DNA from: Brumimicrobium salinarum
GTDB taxonomy: Bacteria > Bacteroidota > Bacteroidia > Flavobacteriales_D > Crocinitomicaceae
Assembly: GCF_002844555.1 (NCBI RefSeq)
Contig: NZ_PJNI01000014.1
Span: 23,671-87,670, forward strand
Direction: 5' to 3'
Length of the DNA stretch: 64,000 nucleotides
In this document: piece by piece, positions 49,487 to 60,692 of the stretch
Layout: each line of letters starts with the position of its first letter
Position numbering within the stretch: position 1 is the first letter of the stretch
Program-made: the position numbers and the translations under genes
Notes under the pieces: generated by a model
Seen by the model: only the letters and a program-made list of their open reading frames with translations
Told to the model about the DNA's origin: nothing
The model's database searches: none

Positions 49487-50596
49487 ATGACTGATCAAAA
49501 ATGTCGCATAGGTTATTTTTGTCCTTCTAAAAGTTGGGGTGGTTTAGAAATGAATCAATTGAGAAATGCTCAATGGATGAAAAACCGCGGTCATGAAGTT
49601 TTTCTATTCGTTCAAGAAGGTAGCAAGATTGAAGCAGAGGCTCACGAAGTAAATATACCAACAATATCAGTTCTCCCACATAAAAAATATTATGATGTTT
49701 TTCGGGCGCAAGCATTAAAAAGAAAAATAGAAAGCTTTGGTATTTCTCACCTTGTAGTCAGAGACCCCAAAGACATGAGTGTTTGTGCATTAGCTAAGAC
49801 TTTTAGTCGATCTAAGTTCTTTCTAGCCTACTTTATGGAAATGCAAATTGGAATGGCTAAACGCGACATATTACATACTATTCGATATAAACAATATGAT
49901 CTTTGGTCTTGTCCTTTGCCATGGCTTCAAAAACAAGTGCACACCCTTACCAAATTTCCACCCGAACGAACAGTTGTTATTCCATCAGGTTTAGATTTGG
50001 ATAGATATTATGATGCTCCACCACCTTCAATTGCAAAGAAGAAACTAAAGTTAGCTACGGATGTTGAATATATTGGGTTGGTTGGTAGGTTTGACCCGCA
50101 AAAAGGGCAATTGCTGTTATTAGAAGCATTCAATCAGATTAAAAATAAGATCAAACACAACTTAGTTTTGCTTGGTGAGTCAACCCATGGTGAAGCAGAT
50201 GAATACTTTCATCAATTGCGCGATTTTGTCAGATCAAATGACCTGGAGGACAGGGTGTTTTTTCGATCTTTTAGAAAGGATGTTGAGGTTTTTTATTCTG
50301 CAATCGATGTATTTGTTATGGCTACCGAGTCTGAAACCTTCGGTATGGTTACAATCGAAGCACTAGCTTCAGGTTGCAGAATTGTTGGAAGTAATAAAGG
50401 AGGTACAGTTGAGATTCTAAATCATGGTGAGTTTGGAAAGCTATTTATTTCTAAAAATGTAAATGATTTATCTAATCAAATCATTAATGCTATTGAAGAT
50501 CCCGATTTTAATCCTCAAGAAGTGATTGAGGAATCAAAAAAATATAGTGCAGCAAAAATTAGTGCATCTGTTGAAAAAGTTTTTGGTTGTAATTAA
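49487..50596 (+). CDS. Glycosyltransferase family 4 protein
   Basis: A 369-residue GT-B enzyme. The N-terminal half has the glycine loop SKSWGGLEMNQLRNAQWMKNRGHEV; the C-terminal half has VIPSGLDLDRYY, the donor-binding VGRFDPQKGQLLLLEAF and the E-x7-E motif ESETFGMVTIEALASG followed by GGTVEIL. It should transfer a sugar to a cell-surface glycan or lipid; donor and acceptor are unknown. No other glycan gene is next to it. Confidence 0.9.
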   Translation: MTDQKCRIGYFCPSKSWGGLEMNQLRNAQWMKNRGHEVFLFVQEGSKIEAEAHEVNIPTISVLPHKKYYDVFRAQALKRKIESFGISHLVVRDPKDMSVCALAKTFSRSKFFLAYFMEMQIGMAKRDILHTIRYKQYDLWSCPLPWLQKQVHTLTKFPPERTVVIPSGLDLDRYYDAPPPSIAKKKLKLATDVEYIGLVGRFDPQKGQLLLLEAFNQIKNKIKHNLVLLGESTHGEADEYFHQLRDFVRSNDLEDRVFFRSFRKDVEVFYSAIDVFVMATESETFGMVTIEALASGCRIVGSNKGGTVEILNHGEFGKLFISKNVNDLSNQIINAIEDPDFNPQEVIEESKKYSAAKISASVEKVFGCN

Positions 50597-50648
50597 TTTA
50601 TAGCTCTATCAGTGCACCAAACCTTTGTTAATAACGTTACTTAGAGGG

Positions 50649-53600
50649 ATGAGACCTTTATTAAGATTGAATACTATTCTTGTTGTACTACTTACAGTGG
50701 TCACCTTGCCGCTTCTGAGTCAGGTTTCTAATTTAAGATGGAAAACTATTCCCGTTTCCAAAGACACGATAATTATTGACTCTTTAACCATTTATCAACC
50801 CAGTTTTTCAGCTTTTTGTAATTCGAAAAAAATTGATAATAAAAATTATTTCTTTGATGGAAATTCGCGTAAGTTCTATTTAAAACACAGCTGTGATAGT
50901 ATCATTAAATTGCGCTATCGGGTTTTTGACATGAATTTTCAACAAGCCATACAATCAATTGATACGAGCTTGATATATCAGGATATTGGAAAGCCAAGAG
51001 AATATTATTATAATCAACCTAAAAGTAATAATGACTTTTTTTCAGACGATGGAATTCAAAAGTCAGGCAGTATTTCAAGAGGAATTAGTTTTGGAAATGC
51101 ACAAGATTTATCTGTGAATTCGACATTAAATCTACAATTGTCAGGAGAAATAGCTGAAAATATGAATATCCTTGCAACGGTTACTGATGATAACCTTCCA
51201 ATACAGCCGGATGGAAATACAAATCAGTTACAGGAGTTTGATCAAGTTTTTATCCAATTATTTGGAGAAGAATATAAAGTTATTGCTGGTGACTTTTGGT
51301 TAAAACGTCCCAAAGGCTATTTCATGAACTACAATAAGCGGGCACAAGGTTTATTGGGGCAATATACATGGGGCGATGATAATGCAAAGTGGAATGTACA
51401 GGGTGCTGGTGCGTTGTCAAAAGGTAAGTTTGCAAGAAATACAATTCAAGGCTTAGAAGGTAACCAAGGACCTTACCGCTTAAAAGGAAATGAAAATGAA
51501 CCATTTATCATCGTTTTATCAGGTACTGAAAAAGTGTTTTTGGATGGTAGGTTGTTAGAACGTGGGCAAGAATTTGATTATGTTATAAATTACAATACTT
51601 CAGAAATAACATTTACCCCAAGAAATCAAATTACAAAGGATGATAGAATAGTTGTTGAATTCCAATATACCGACCAAAACTATGCACGTTCACTTTTTCA
51701 AGGAGGGATTGATTATGAAAGTGAACGCTTATCTTTCTGGATTAATTTATACACAGAACAAGATGCAAAAAACCAATCTCTACAGCAACAATTAACGAAC
51801 AACGATAAAAAATTATTAGCTAATATTGGAGATACACTTTCTTTAGCGCGTTCATCTTCCATTGATAGTATTGGATTTGTTGATAATCAAATTACATATA
51901 AACTTATTGATAGTTTAGGACAGGATTCTGTATTAGTTTATTCTGTTCATCCAGACTCCGCTATTTATAGAGCGAGTTTTACTAATGTAGGAGAAGGGAA
52001 TGGTAATTATATTTTTGATCGTTTTACAGCAGTTGGAAGGGTGTATAAATGGGTAGCACCTATTGGTGGAGTTCCACAAGGTAACTTTCAACCTTCAAGA
52101 TTAATAGTAACACCAAAAAAATCAAGTTTAATTACAGCAGGAATAGATTATAAACTTAACGATAAATGGCGTTTCTTCTCTGAAATAAGTACTTCTAACT
52201 CAGATTTGAACACTTTTTCAAGATACGACAGTGAAGATGATAGAGGATTGGCTCATAAAACTAAAATTGAGGGTGTGTTTGACTTAGGAGCAGATTCTGC
52301 GTCAAACTGGCAACTTACAACAGGGTTGGATTTAGAATATCGAACTAGGAATTTTAATGAAATAGAGAGGTATAGAGGAGTCGAGTTTGATCGAGACTGG
52401 AATGTGAGAAATAAGGAATACACAGGTCAAGAAATTTTAGCTCATCTTTCAGGAGGAATATTAAATAGAGATTATGGAGGACTAGAACTTCAAGCACAGA
52501 ATTATACCTTAGGTGAGGAATATCAAGGTAATCGCGCAAAACTTCTAGGCGATTGGAAAAAAATGGATTTGAAGCAAATGTTGATGCAAGTTACTTAAAT
52601 GCCAATGCTGAAAATAAAAATACTTATCTAAGACATCTTTCTGAGGTTAGTCAAAGTTTAGGACCTATAAAAATTGGATTTGAGGATGACCATGAATTGA
52701 ATGAATTTGTGACAGATAATCAATTTTTAGATCCGATTTCATATCAATGGTATGATTGGAAGGTGTATTTGGCAAACTCTGATAGTTTGAAAAACTCATT
52801 TAAATTATTCTACAGCGAAAGATACGATCGGAAAAGCGATTCTTTAAATTTAAAACTAGCAGCTGTAGGAAGAAGCGTAGGTGCTGATTATAACTGGATA
52901 ACAAGTAATAAGCATACATTATCGACATTAGTGAGTTATAGAACTTTAAAGATTAAGAATAATTCGCTGATTGATCAAGCTCCAGAGAACACCTTTGTTG
53001 GTCGTGTTGATTATCGTCTCAACTTGTGGAGAAACGCATTAACTGCAAACACATTCTATGAAGTTGGTTCAGGGTTGGAGTTAAAAAAAGAGTTTTTATA
53101 TATAGAAGTTAATGCAGGGCAAGGTGTTTACACCTGGATTGATTATAACGGGGATGGTGTTAAGGATTTGAATGAATTTGAAACTGCTCAATATCAAGAT
53201 CAAGCAAATTATATACGGGTTTTTACACCTAGTAACGAATATGTGAGAATACATTCCAATGAGTTTAATCAAACATTGTTTTGGCGACCTGAAAGACTTT
53301 GGAGTAGTAAAAAAGGAGTTCTAAAATTTTTTTCAAGGCTCTCAAATCAGGCACGGTTTAAGATGAATAAAAAAATGGGAACTCAAAGCCTCGAAAGTTA
53401 TAATCCAATCGCACGTAATATCACTGACTCTTCATTGGTTAGTTTTAATTCAACCGTTAGAAACACTTTGTTTTTTAACCGAACAAATCCTGTTTTTGGA
53501 CTCGATTATACCATTTCAGAAACTGCATCAAAAACGTTGTTGGCAAATGGATATGATTCAAAGAAATTAAATTTTAATGCGGTAAATATGCGGTGGAACA

Positions 53601-54091
53601 TATTCCGAGTTTTTACTATTAAATTAAATACTGAAATTGGTCAAAAACAATCCATAGCTGACTATACGACTGGAAGAAATTTTGACATAGATTATTACAA
53701 AGTTGAACCAGAATTTATTTATCAGCCTAATACAACATTTAGAATTTCTTTAAATGGTCGATATGAAGATAAGAAAAATAAAATCGAATTTGGGGGTGAG
53801 AAAGCAAGAATTGGAGACCTCGGAATAGGTGTTAAGTGGAATCAAATCGAAAAAGGGAGTTTAATGGGAGATTTTAAAATTGTAATTATTGATTTTAACG
53901 GTGCCACAAATAATGCCCTTTCTTATGAGATGTTGGAATCTTTAAAACAAGGGAAAAACTTAACATGGAACATTAATTATCAAAGAAACCTTAATAAAAA
54001 CCTACAAATCAATATTCAATACAATGGCAGGCAATCAGAAGATAGTAAAACAATTCATGCAGGTGGTGTTGAGGTTAGGGCTTTTTTCTAA
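50649..54091 (+). pseudogene. Large outer-membrane beta-barrel surface protein, frameshifted
   Basis: Two overlapping frames (to 52598 and from 52553) are parts of one protein of 1147 residues after repair. It starts at ATG 50649 with a signal peptide ending LPLLSQ. Blocks such as SRGISFGNAQDLSVNSTLNL, LSGEIAENMNILATVTDDNLP, VFLDGRLLERGQEFDYVINY and EITFTPRNQITKDDRIVVEF recur in large Bacteroidota surface proteins; the rest is alternating beta strands ending in a barrel-like ...GGVEVRAFF. At 52557-52563 the A7 run breaks the frame; one more A joins GDWKK to NGFEANVDASYLNA. I do not know its function. It is too short for SprA. The break is probably a homopolymer undercall. Confidence 0.75.
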
Positions 54092-54233
54092 AATTATGCC
54101 TTCATATGAATAAAAAAAAGTATTTTTACATCAGAGGTGCTTCTAAAATTAACATAATCATCTTTATTTTAGAGCAACCCTTTTAGTTTTTTAAACGTAT
54201 ATATAACAGGTTAGATTATTTAATACATTTACT

Positions 54234-57200
54234 ATGATGATGAAACTACATAAATTACTACTTCCGCTTGCCCTTTTACTTATAGGATTATTTGCTAACG
54301 TGAATGACGCAAACGCCACTCACGTTGCAGGTGGATATATTCAATTCGAGTGCACTGGAACTCCAGGTCAATATTTAGTAAGAATGATATTATATAGAGA
54401 TTGTGGCGGGGCAAATCTTGGAACTGGTAATCGTGGAATTAGATTAACTAATAACTGTGGAGGAGTAGCTAATTTTAATCCTGTTTTAAATTATCAAAAT
54501 CATACTGAGGTTTCGCAGGTATGTACAGCACAGGCAGGAAATACAACATGTAATGGAGGGCCTGTTCCAGGGTATGAAGAATATGTTTATGAAGCTATAG
54601 TTACTTTAGATGATTGTGATACATGGACTGCTAGTTATGAATTGTGTTGTAGAAACACAACAAACAACTTAGTTAATCAACCTAGATTTAATGTAACTAC
54701 CCAAATTAATACAGCCACTGATAATTGTAATGATTCTCCTGTGGTTACCGCTCAACCAGAGCCTTATGTTTGTAGAGACCAACCTGTTTCCTATAATTTA
54801 GGAGCGTTTGAACCAGATGGAGACTCAATTGCTTATTCTTTAGTAAGTGCAACAACTTCTCCAGGTAATAATGTGCCTTATTCTGGTGGTTTTAATGGTG
54901 GTACTCCAATTCCTGGTGTGACTATAGATCCCGTTTCAGGAACAGTTACTTTTCTACCAACTACGGTTGGAGCTTATGTTTTTGTAATTCGAATGACAGA
55001 ATATAATAGTAATGGAGATATTGTTTCAATTACTAATTATGATTACCAAACTTATGTTGAAGCTTGTTCGAATGAACTTCCTCAACCTCCGTCTTCGACC
55101 CCAGGCGGTGGAGTTACCAATGTAACAGGAAGTATTGTTCAAAACGGACCGAGTAGCCTTACCTTATGTCAAGGTTTTGAAGGTTGTTTTGATGTTGTTT
55201 TTACAGATCCTGATGCAGGCGATGTGCTTACAGTAGTTTCAAATCTTACTTCAGTTTTGCCTGGTGCAACAATTTCTGAATCTGGCGTGAATCCAGTAAC
55301 TGTTTCTGTTTGTTGGACACCTATTACCACTTCCGGAACAGTAACCTTGAACTTTTTAGTTGAGGATGATGCTTGTCCAATTACAGGTCAAAATAATTAT
55401 GGGGCTACAATTAATGTAATTAATCCAGGTGTTCCCAATGTTGTTACCACAACAGAAGCATGTGGTGGAACAGATGAAGGTACTGCCACAATTTCAATGG
55501 CGGGTGGAGCTCCTCCTTTTACGTATAATATAACAGGTCCAGTTAATGATAATAATACCTCAGGTAACTTCACGAATTTACCGCCCGGTAATTATGATTA
55601 CACAGTAAATACTGGGGGTGGATGTGATTTAACAGGAACATTTACAATTGATCCAGGGCCTCCTTTACCCGTTACGGTGACTGAAACACCTTTAACTTGT
55701 AACGGAGCTGGTGATGGTTCTGCAACAGCTACACCTGGAGGGGGAACTGCGCCTTATTTTTATGAATGGTCTCAAGGTGGGACCCCAATTGGTCAAACAT
55801 CACAAACTGCTTCAAATCTTAGCGCTGGAACTTATGATGTTTCTGTAACCGACGGTACTGGTTGTGTCACAGTTGCTACTGTTACTGTTACAGAACCAGA
55901 TGTGTTAACTGGAGCATTAACACCTCTTGACGCTTTATGTTCTGGTGATGCGAATGGAGAAATCGATGTAACAGGAGTTACTGGTGGTAATACACCGTAT
56001 ACTTATAGTCTCAATGGTGGAGCGCCGCAGGCAGGAACAAATTTTTCAGGTCTTACAGCTGGAAGTTATCAAGTTGATATTATTGATTTTAAAGGATGTA
56101 CCTTAACTTTAAATACTACTGTTGGAGAACCTACTCCCGTTTCAATTACTTTAGATAATGTAAATGATGCAACGTGTGGTGCAAATACAGGATCTATAGA
56201 TGTTTCTGCATCAGGCGGACTAACGCCTTATCAATTTTCTTCAGGAGGACCATTGCAAGGATCTGGCAGCTTTACTAATGTTGCGCAAGGAACATATACT
56301 ATAACTGTTACAGATGATAATTTATGTACTGCAGATGTTCAGGCAACTGTTGGTGCAGTTGCAGTGCCAACCGCTTTTGTTGATGATCAAACAAATTTAA
56401 GTTGTTTTGGGGGTAATAATGGAGAGGTTATTATTGGAACTACTGATGCAGCAACACCTATTTCCTATTCTTTAGATGGTGGCCCCGCACAACCTAGTAA
56501 TACTTTTACAGGTTTAACAGCAGGTTCTTACTCGGTAGAGATAACAGATGGTAATGGTTGTACAGCAACAACAACCTTTACGTTAACTGAACCAAATGCG
56601 CTTACATTTACAAGTAACGCCACTCCTGCTTCATGTGCTGGTGAATGTGATGGTGAAATTGATATTACCGTTTCTGGTGGAACGACTCCGTATGAGTTCT
56701 CAAGTGATAACGGACTCTCTTTTGGAGGTAGCCCGAATTTAACTGGATTATGTGCTGGCGTTATCAATGTCGTTGTTAGAGATGGTGGAGGTTGTGTGTC
56801 AAACGCTACCGTTAACCTTGTGGAACCAGGTGCTTTGTCAGCTACTTTTGTTAATACCGATCCGACATGTAAGGACGGTTCAGATGGTCAAATTGAAGTA
56901 ACCGCATCAGGAGGTTCACCTGTTTATTCGTACAGTGTTAATGGAGGGGCCTTGCAATCCGGAAATATATTGACAGGTTTACCCGCAGGATCACATGATG
57001 TAGTAGTTGAAGATAGAAATGGTTGTCAATTTACTTCGACTGAAGTGCTAAACAATCCTCCAGGTATTGATATTGATACTTTATCTATGACGCCTTCGAA
57101 TTGCGGTTTCAATGATGGAGCAATTGAATTTATTGCTACTGGTTTAAATCCACCATTTCAATATTCTTTAGATGGTTCACCAAATCAAGCAAGTGGATTG

Positions 57201-60200
57201 TTTACAAATAGAGTAGCAGGAGCTTATCAGGTGGTTGTTACAGATAGAGAAGGATGTCAAGATTCAGTATTCTTTGGGATTAATGATATTCAGATGGACG
57301 GTGACCTAGTAAGAACGGAAAATGTTTCTTGTTTTGGAGGGTCTGACGGTGAGGTAGAGGTAATTAATTATGCAGGAGCTCTACCAATTACTTATGAACT
57401 TGATAACAGCGGAACAACTCAAACAGCTCCGTCATTTAACGGATTGCAAGCTGGAAGTCATATTGTAACGATTTACGATAGAGGACTTTGTGTATTTACG
57501 ATTCCTTTTACATTAACAGAACCTGATCAATTAGATTTTGACGCTACAATAACTGATGCTTCATGTAATGGTGGTAGTGATGGAGAAATTGAAATAATCA
57601 ATCCAAGTGGAGGTACCGGAAACTATCAATATAGTATAGATGGTGGATTTACTTTCCAAAACAGTACAGTGTTTAACGGCCTGGCTGCTGGTGCTTACAC
57701 CATAACGATCATGGATGATAATTTCTGTTTCGAATCTAAAACATTTAATGTAGATGAGGCGCCATTAATTACTTTCACAACAAACTTATTTAACTTGTCT
57801 TGTAATGGTGATAATACTGGAGTAATTCAAGTTGTAGCTTCAGGTGGAACAGGAGGCTATGAATACAGTAACGATAACGGAGTAACTTTTCAAACTCCAA
57901 ATACATTTGTAAGTTTAGCTGCTGGAACATACGATATTGTTGTTGAAGATGATAACAATTGTCAGGTTTCAAACACGGCTACAATTACAGAGCCTGCACC
58001 TCTAACTGCTGTTTATGCAGTGACAGATACTGAGTGTTTTGATGCATGCGATGGTGAAATAGCTATAACAGCATCAGGCGGTACAATAGACTATAAATAT
58101 AGTGTTGATAATGGAGTGAATTATACCACAAACGGTGTCATAGGTTCACTTTGTGATGGAACTTATGACGTCTTAATTGAAGATGATAATGGTTGTGTGA
58201 TCAATTCAACTCAAATAGTGAATGAACCTTCACAAGTTACATTTACATCAACGGAAACTCCGTCAACTTGTAGTGATCCAAATGGTGAAATCTCCATTAC
58301 AGCAAATGGAGGAACTCCAGGATATACTTACAGTATTGATAATGGAGCAACTTTTGTCACGACCAATAACTTTACTGGATTAGCAGAAGGCACTTATGAT
58401 ATCATAGTTCATGATGATTTTAATTGTCCTGCAACTGGAACACAGACTGTAACAGACCAAGCCTCACCAGTTATTACCATGCTTTCCGGAACTGATCCTT
58501 TATGTAATGGAGATGCCAACGGAGAGGTTGAAGTAACCGTAACTGGCGGTAACCTTGGTTTATCTTATTCTGTAAATGGTGGCGCACCTCAAGGGAGTCC
58601 AATTCTAACAGGTTTGCCTGATGGAACACATACTATTGAGGTAATAGATGGAAATGGATGTACGGATACGGAAGATATTACCCTTACACATCCAGATCCT
58701 TTAACATTTACATCCGTGCCGACAGACTTATTGTGTTTTCAAAATTCTACGGGTAAAATACTAGTTACGCCAAATGGTGGAACCCCTGCTTACACATATT
58801 CTTTTGATAACGGAGCGAACTTTAGTTCTTCTCCAGCAAATGATTTTATTGCCGCTGGAACATACGATATTGTTGTAAGAGATCGTAATGGTTGTGAAAT
58901 AACAGGAACTGAGACAGTAAATGAACCTGCTGAATTAGTATTTGATAATATAGTGGGTACAGACGCTACGTGTAAAAATACATGCGATGGTGAAATTGAC
59001 TTAACTGTTTCAGGTGGTACAACTCCTTATACTTATAACTGGGTTCAAGGTGTTGGTGGTCCAAATGATAATCAAGTTAATGGTTTATGTGATGGTACTT
59101 ATGACTTTATAGTAGAAGATGATAAAGGTTGTATTATCAGCGGTGATCAATTCATTGATGAACCGGATTCAGTTTTAATTACAAATATTGACGTTGATAA
59201 TGTTAACTGCCATGGTGATTGTGATGGAGAGATTACATTGACTTCACCTACTGCTGTAGAATATTCTGTTGATGGCGGTGCAACATTCCAACCCAATAAT
59301 ACATTTCAAAATCTATGTGCAGGCGATTATAATGTAGTTGTACGTGATGCCGCTGGTTGTATTACAGAAAGAACCGCGAATGTATGGGAAGCAGACCCTT
59401 TAACATTATCCATTACAGATGATACAACTGTATGTTATGCATACAACTATCAGGTTGTTGCAAACCCAACTGGAGGTATTCAACCATATACTTATCAATG
59501 GAGCAATGGAGGGTCTACAACAGATACACTTGAAGTTATTGCAACAAATACGGATACTTATACGGTTCAATTATTTGATTACAATGGATGTACATTGCCT
59601 ACTGAAAGTATGACCATTACTGTTATTCCATTGGTTGATATTGAAGTTCTTCAAGATACAACCATTTGTCCTGAAGGAACCGCAACTTTATCAGCAACAG
59701 GTCTTGATGGTTTACCAGGATACGACTATGTTTGGTCAAATGGAGAAACAACCAATACAATTAATGTTTCTCCGTCAGAATTGACTTCATATACAGCTAC
59801 AGTAACAGATCAATGTGGAGATCAGGCCTCAGGTGATGTAACTGTTGATTTACATGGACTGCCTGAAGTGCTATTTGAAGGTGATTCCCTAGAGGGTTGT
59901 ATTCCACATACTGTTAACTTTACTAACTTGACGAATCCTAGTGATGTGGGTGCAAATTGTTTATGGACAATAAATGGTCAGACATTTACCGGTTGTACAG
60001 ACCTTGAATATACTTTTAATGCAGCTTTCTGTTATGATGTATCACTTCAGGTTGAGTCACCTTTTGGATGTATAAGCGATACTACTTTTGTTAATTATGT
60101 ATGTATTGATGAATACCCAACTGCAAACTTTACCTTTAATCCTAATACACCAACAACTGTGAATAATTTAGTTGATTTTACAAACTTGTCCGTTGGTGCA

Positions 60201-60662
60201 GAATCATATAATTGGACTTTTGAAAATCAGGGAGGAACAAATGAAACTAATCCAAGTGTAATCTTTGATAATGTTTTAGATCCTTCTGAAATTCAAGTAT
60301 GCCTAGAGGCAATATCTGAATATGGTTGTATTAGTGAAACTTGTCAAGATATTGAATTTAAAGAAGAGTTTGCTATCCATGTTCCGAATACTTTTACTCC
60401 TGATTATGATGATTATAATCAGACTTTTAAGCCCATTTTCCCACCTAAAGTTGAGGTTGATTCATATCAATTATTGATCTTTAACAGATGGGGTGAGATT
60501 GTTTTTGAATCTTTTGACTACCAAGTAGGGTGGGATGGAACCTATGGAGCCGATTCAGAAAAAATCGTTAAAGATGGGACGTACGTTTGGAAGATTAAAG
60601 TTACAGACGGAATTAATAGTGAGCCTAGAGAGTTCGTTGGACATGTAACCTTATTAAAATAA
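54234..60662 (+). CDS. Giant SprB-repeat adhesin with a T9SS type-B sorting domain
   Basis: A 2142-residue secreted surface protein. Signal peptide to about residue 29 (NDANA/THVAGG), then a conserved N-terminal region (YLVRMILYRDCGG, YELCCRN) with cadherin/Ig-like segments to about 400. Next come about 17 SprB-type repeats of 72-79 residues (about 402-1722), each with a C-x5-DGEI pattern, GGTxPYxYS, LxAGTYxVxVxDxNGC and an EP ending. Two Ig-like units, a PKD-like domain (about 1880-2040) and a type-B T9SS sorting domain (IHVPNTFTPDYDDYNQTF, LLIFNRWGEIVFES, GTYVWKIKV) follow. In Flavobacterium johnsoniae SprB is the mobile adhesin of gliding; this one is far shorter, so it is a relative, not SprB itself. 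No PorP/SprF gene is adjacent inside the window. Confidence 0.93.
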   Translation: MMMKLHKLLLPLALLLIGLFANVNDANATHVAGGYIQFECTGTPGQYLVRMILYRDCGGANLGTGNRGIRLTNNCGGVANFNPVLNYQNHTEVSQVCTAQAGNTTCNGGPVPGYEEYVYEAIVTLDDCDTWTASYELCCRNTTNNLVNQPRFNVTTQINTATDNCNDSPVVTAQPEPYVCRDQPVSYNLGAFEPDGDSIAYSLVSATTSPGNNVPYSGGFNGGTPIPGVTIDPVSGTVTFLPTTVGAYVFVIRMTEYNSNGDIVSITNYDYQTYVEACSNELPQPPSSTPGGGVTNVTGSIVQNGPSSLTLCQGFEGCFDVVFTDPDAGDVLTVVSNLTSVLPGATISESGVNPVTVSVCWTPITTSGTVTLNFLVEDDACPITGQNNYGATINVINPGVPNVVTTTEACGGTDEGTATISMAGGAPPFTYNITGPVNDNNTSGNFTNLPPGNYDYTVNTGGGCDLTGTFTIDPGPPLPVTVTETPLTCNGAGDGSATATPGGGTAPYFYEWSQGGTPIGQTSQTASNLSAGTYDVSVTDGTGCVTVATVTVTEPDVLTGALTPLDALCSGDANGEIDVTGVTGGNTPYTYSLNGGAPQAGTNFSGLTAGSYQVDIIDFKGCTLTLNTTVGEPTPVSITLDNVNDATCGANTGSIDVSASGGLTPYQFSSGGPLQGSGSFTNVAQGTYTITVTDDNLCTADVQATVGAVAVPTAFVDDQTNLSCFGGNNGEVIIGTTDAATPISYSLDGGPAQPSNTFTGLTAGSYSVEITDGNGCTATTTFTLTEPNALTFTSNATPASCAGECDGEIDITVSGGTTPYEFSSDNGLSFGGSPNLTGLCAGVINVVVRDGGGCVSNATVNLVEPGALSATFVNTDPTCKDGSDGQIEVTASGGSPVYSYSVNGGALQSGNILTGLPAGSHDVVVEDRNGCQFTSTEVLNNPPGIDIDTLSMTPSNCGFNDGAIEFIATGLNPPFQYSLDGSPNQASGLFTNRVAGAYQVVVTDREGCQDSVFFGINDIQMDGDLVRTENVSCFGGSDGEVEVINYAGALPITYELDNSGTTQTAPSFNGLQAGSHIVTIYDRGLCVFTIPFTLTEPDQLDFDATITDASCNGGSDGEIEIINPSGGTGNYQYSIDGGFTFQNSTVFNGLAAGAYTITIMDDNFCFESKTFNVDEAPLITFTTNLFNLSCNGDNTGVIQVVASGGTGGYEYSNDNGVTFQTPNTFVSLAAGTYDIVVEDDNNCQVSNTATITEPAPLTAVYAVTDTECFDACDGEIAITASGGTIDYKYSVDNGVNYTTNGVIGSLCDGTYDVLIEDDNGCVINSTQIVNEPSQVTFTSTETPSTCSDPNGEISITANGGTPGYTYSIDNGATFVTTNNFTGLAEGTYDIIVHDDFNCPATGTQTVTDQASPVITMLSGTDPLCNGDANGEVEVTVTGGNLGLSYSVNGGAPQGSPILTGLPDGTHTIEVIDGNGCTDTEDITLTHPDPLTFTSVPTDLLCFQNSTGKILVTPNGGTPAYTYSFDNGANFSSSPANDFIAAGTYDIVVRDRNGCEITGTETVNEPAELVFDNIVGTDATCKNTCDGEIDLTVSGGTTPYTYNWVQGVGGPNDNQVNGLCDGTYDFIVEDDKGCIISGDQFIDEPDSVLITNIDVDNVNCHGDCDGEITLTSPTAVEYSVDGGATFQPNNTFQNLCAGDYNVVVRDAAGCITERTANVWEADPLTLSITDDTTVCYAYNYQVVANPTGGIQPYTYQWSNGGSTTDTLEVIATNTDTYTVQLFDYNGCTLPTESMTITVIPLVDIEVLQDTTICPEGTATLSATGLDGLPGYDYVWSNGETTNTINVSPSELTSYTATVTDQCGDQASGDVTVDLHGLPEVLFEGDSLEGCIPHTVNFTNLTNPSDVGANCLWTINGQTFTGCTDLEYTFNAAFCYDVSLQVESPFGCISDTTFVNYVCIDEYPTANFTFNPNTPTTVNNLVDFTNLSVGAESYNWTFENQGGTNETNPSVIFDNVLDPSEIQVCLEAISEYGCISETCQDIEFKEEFAIHVPNTFTPDYDDYNQTFKPIFPPKVEVDSYQLLIFNRWGEIVFESFDYQVGWDGTYGADSEKIVKDGTYVWKIKVTDGINSEPREFVGHVTLLK
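55438..59400 (+). repeat. Array of about 17 SprB-type repeats
   Basis: Protein-level tandem repeats inside the adhesin gene, period about 230 nt. Copies are diverged at DNA level, with no long identical stretches noticed, so the array is old rather than freshly expanded. Confidence 0.85.
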
Positions 60663-60692
60663 TTGCGTATTACAAACACGTTAAAATAACTT

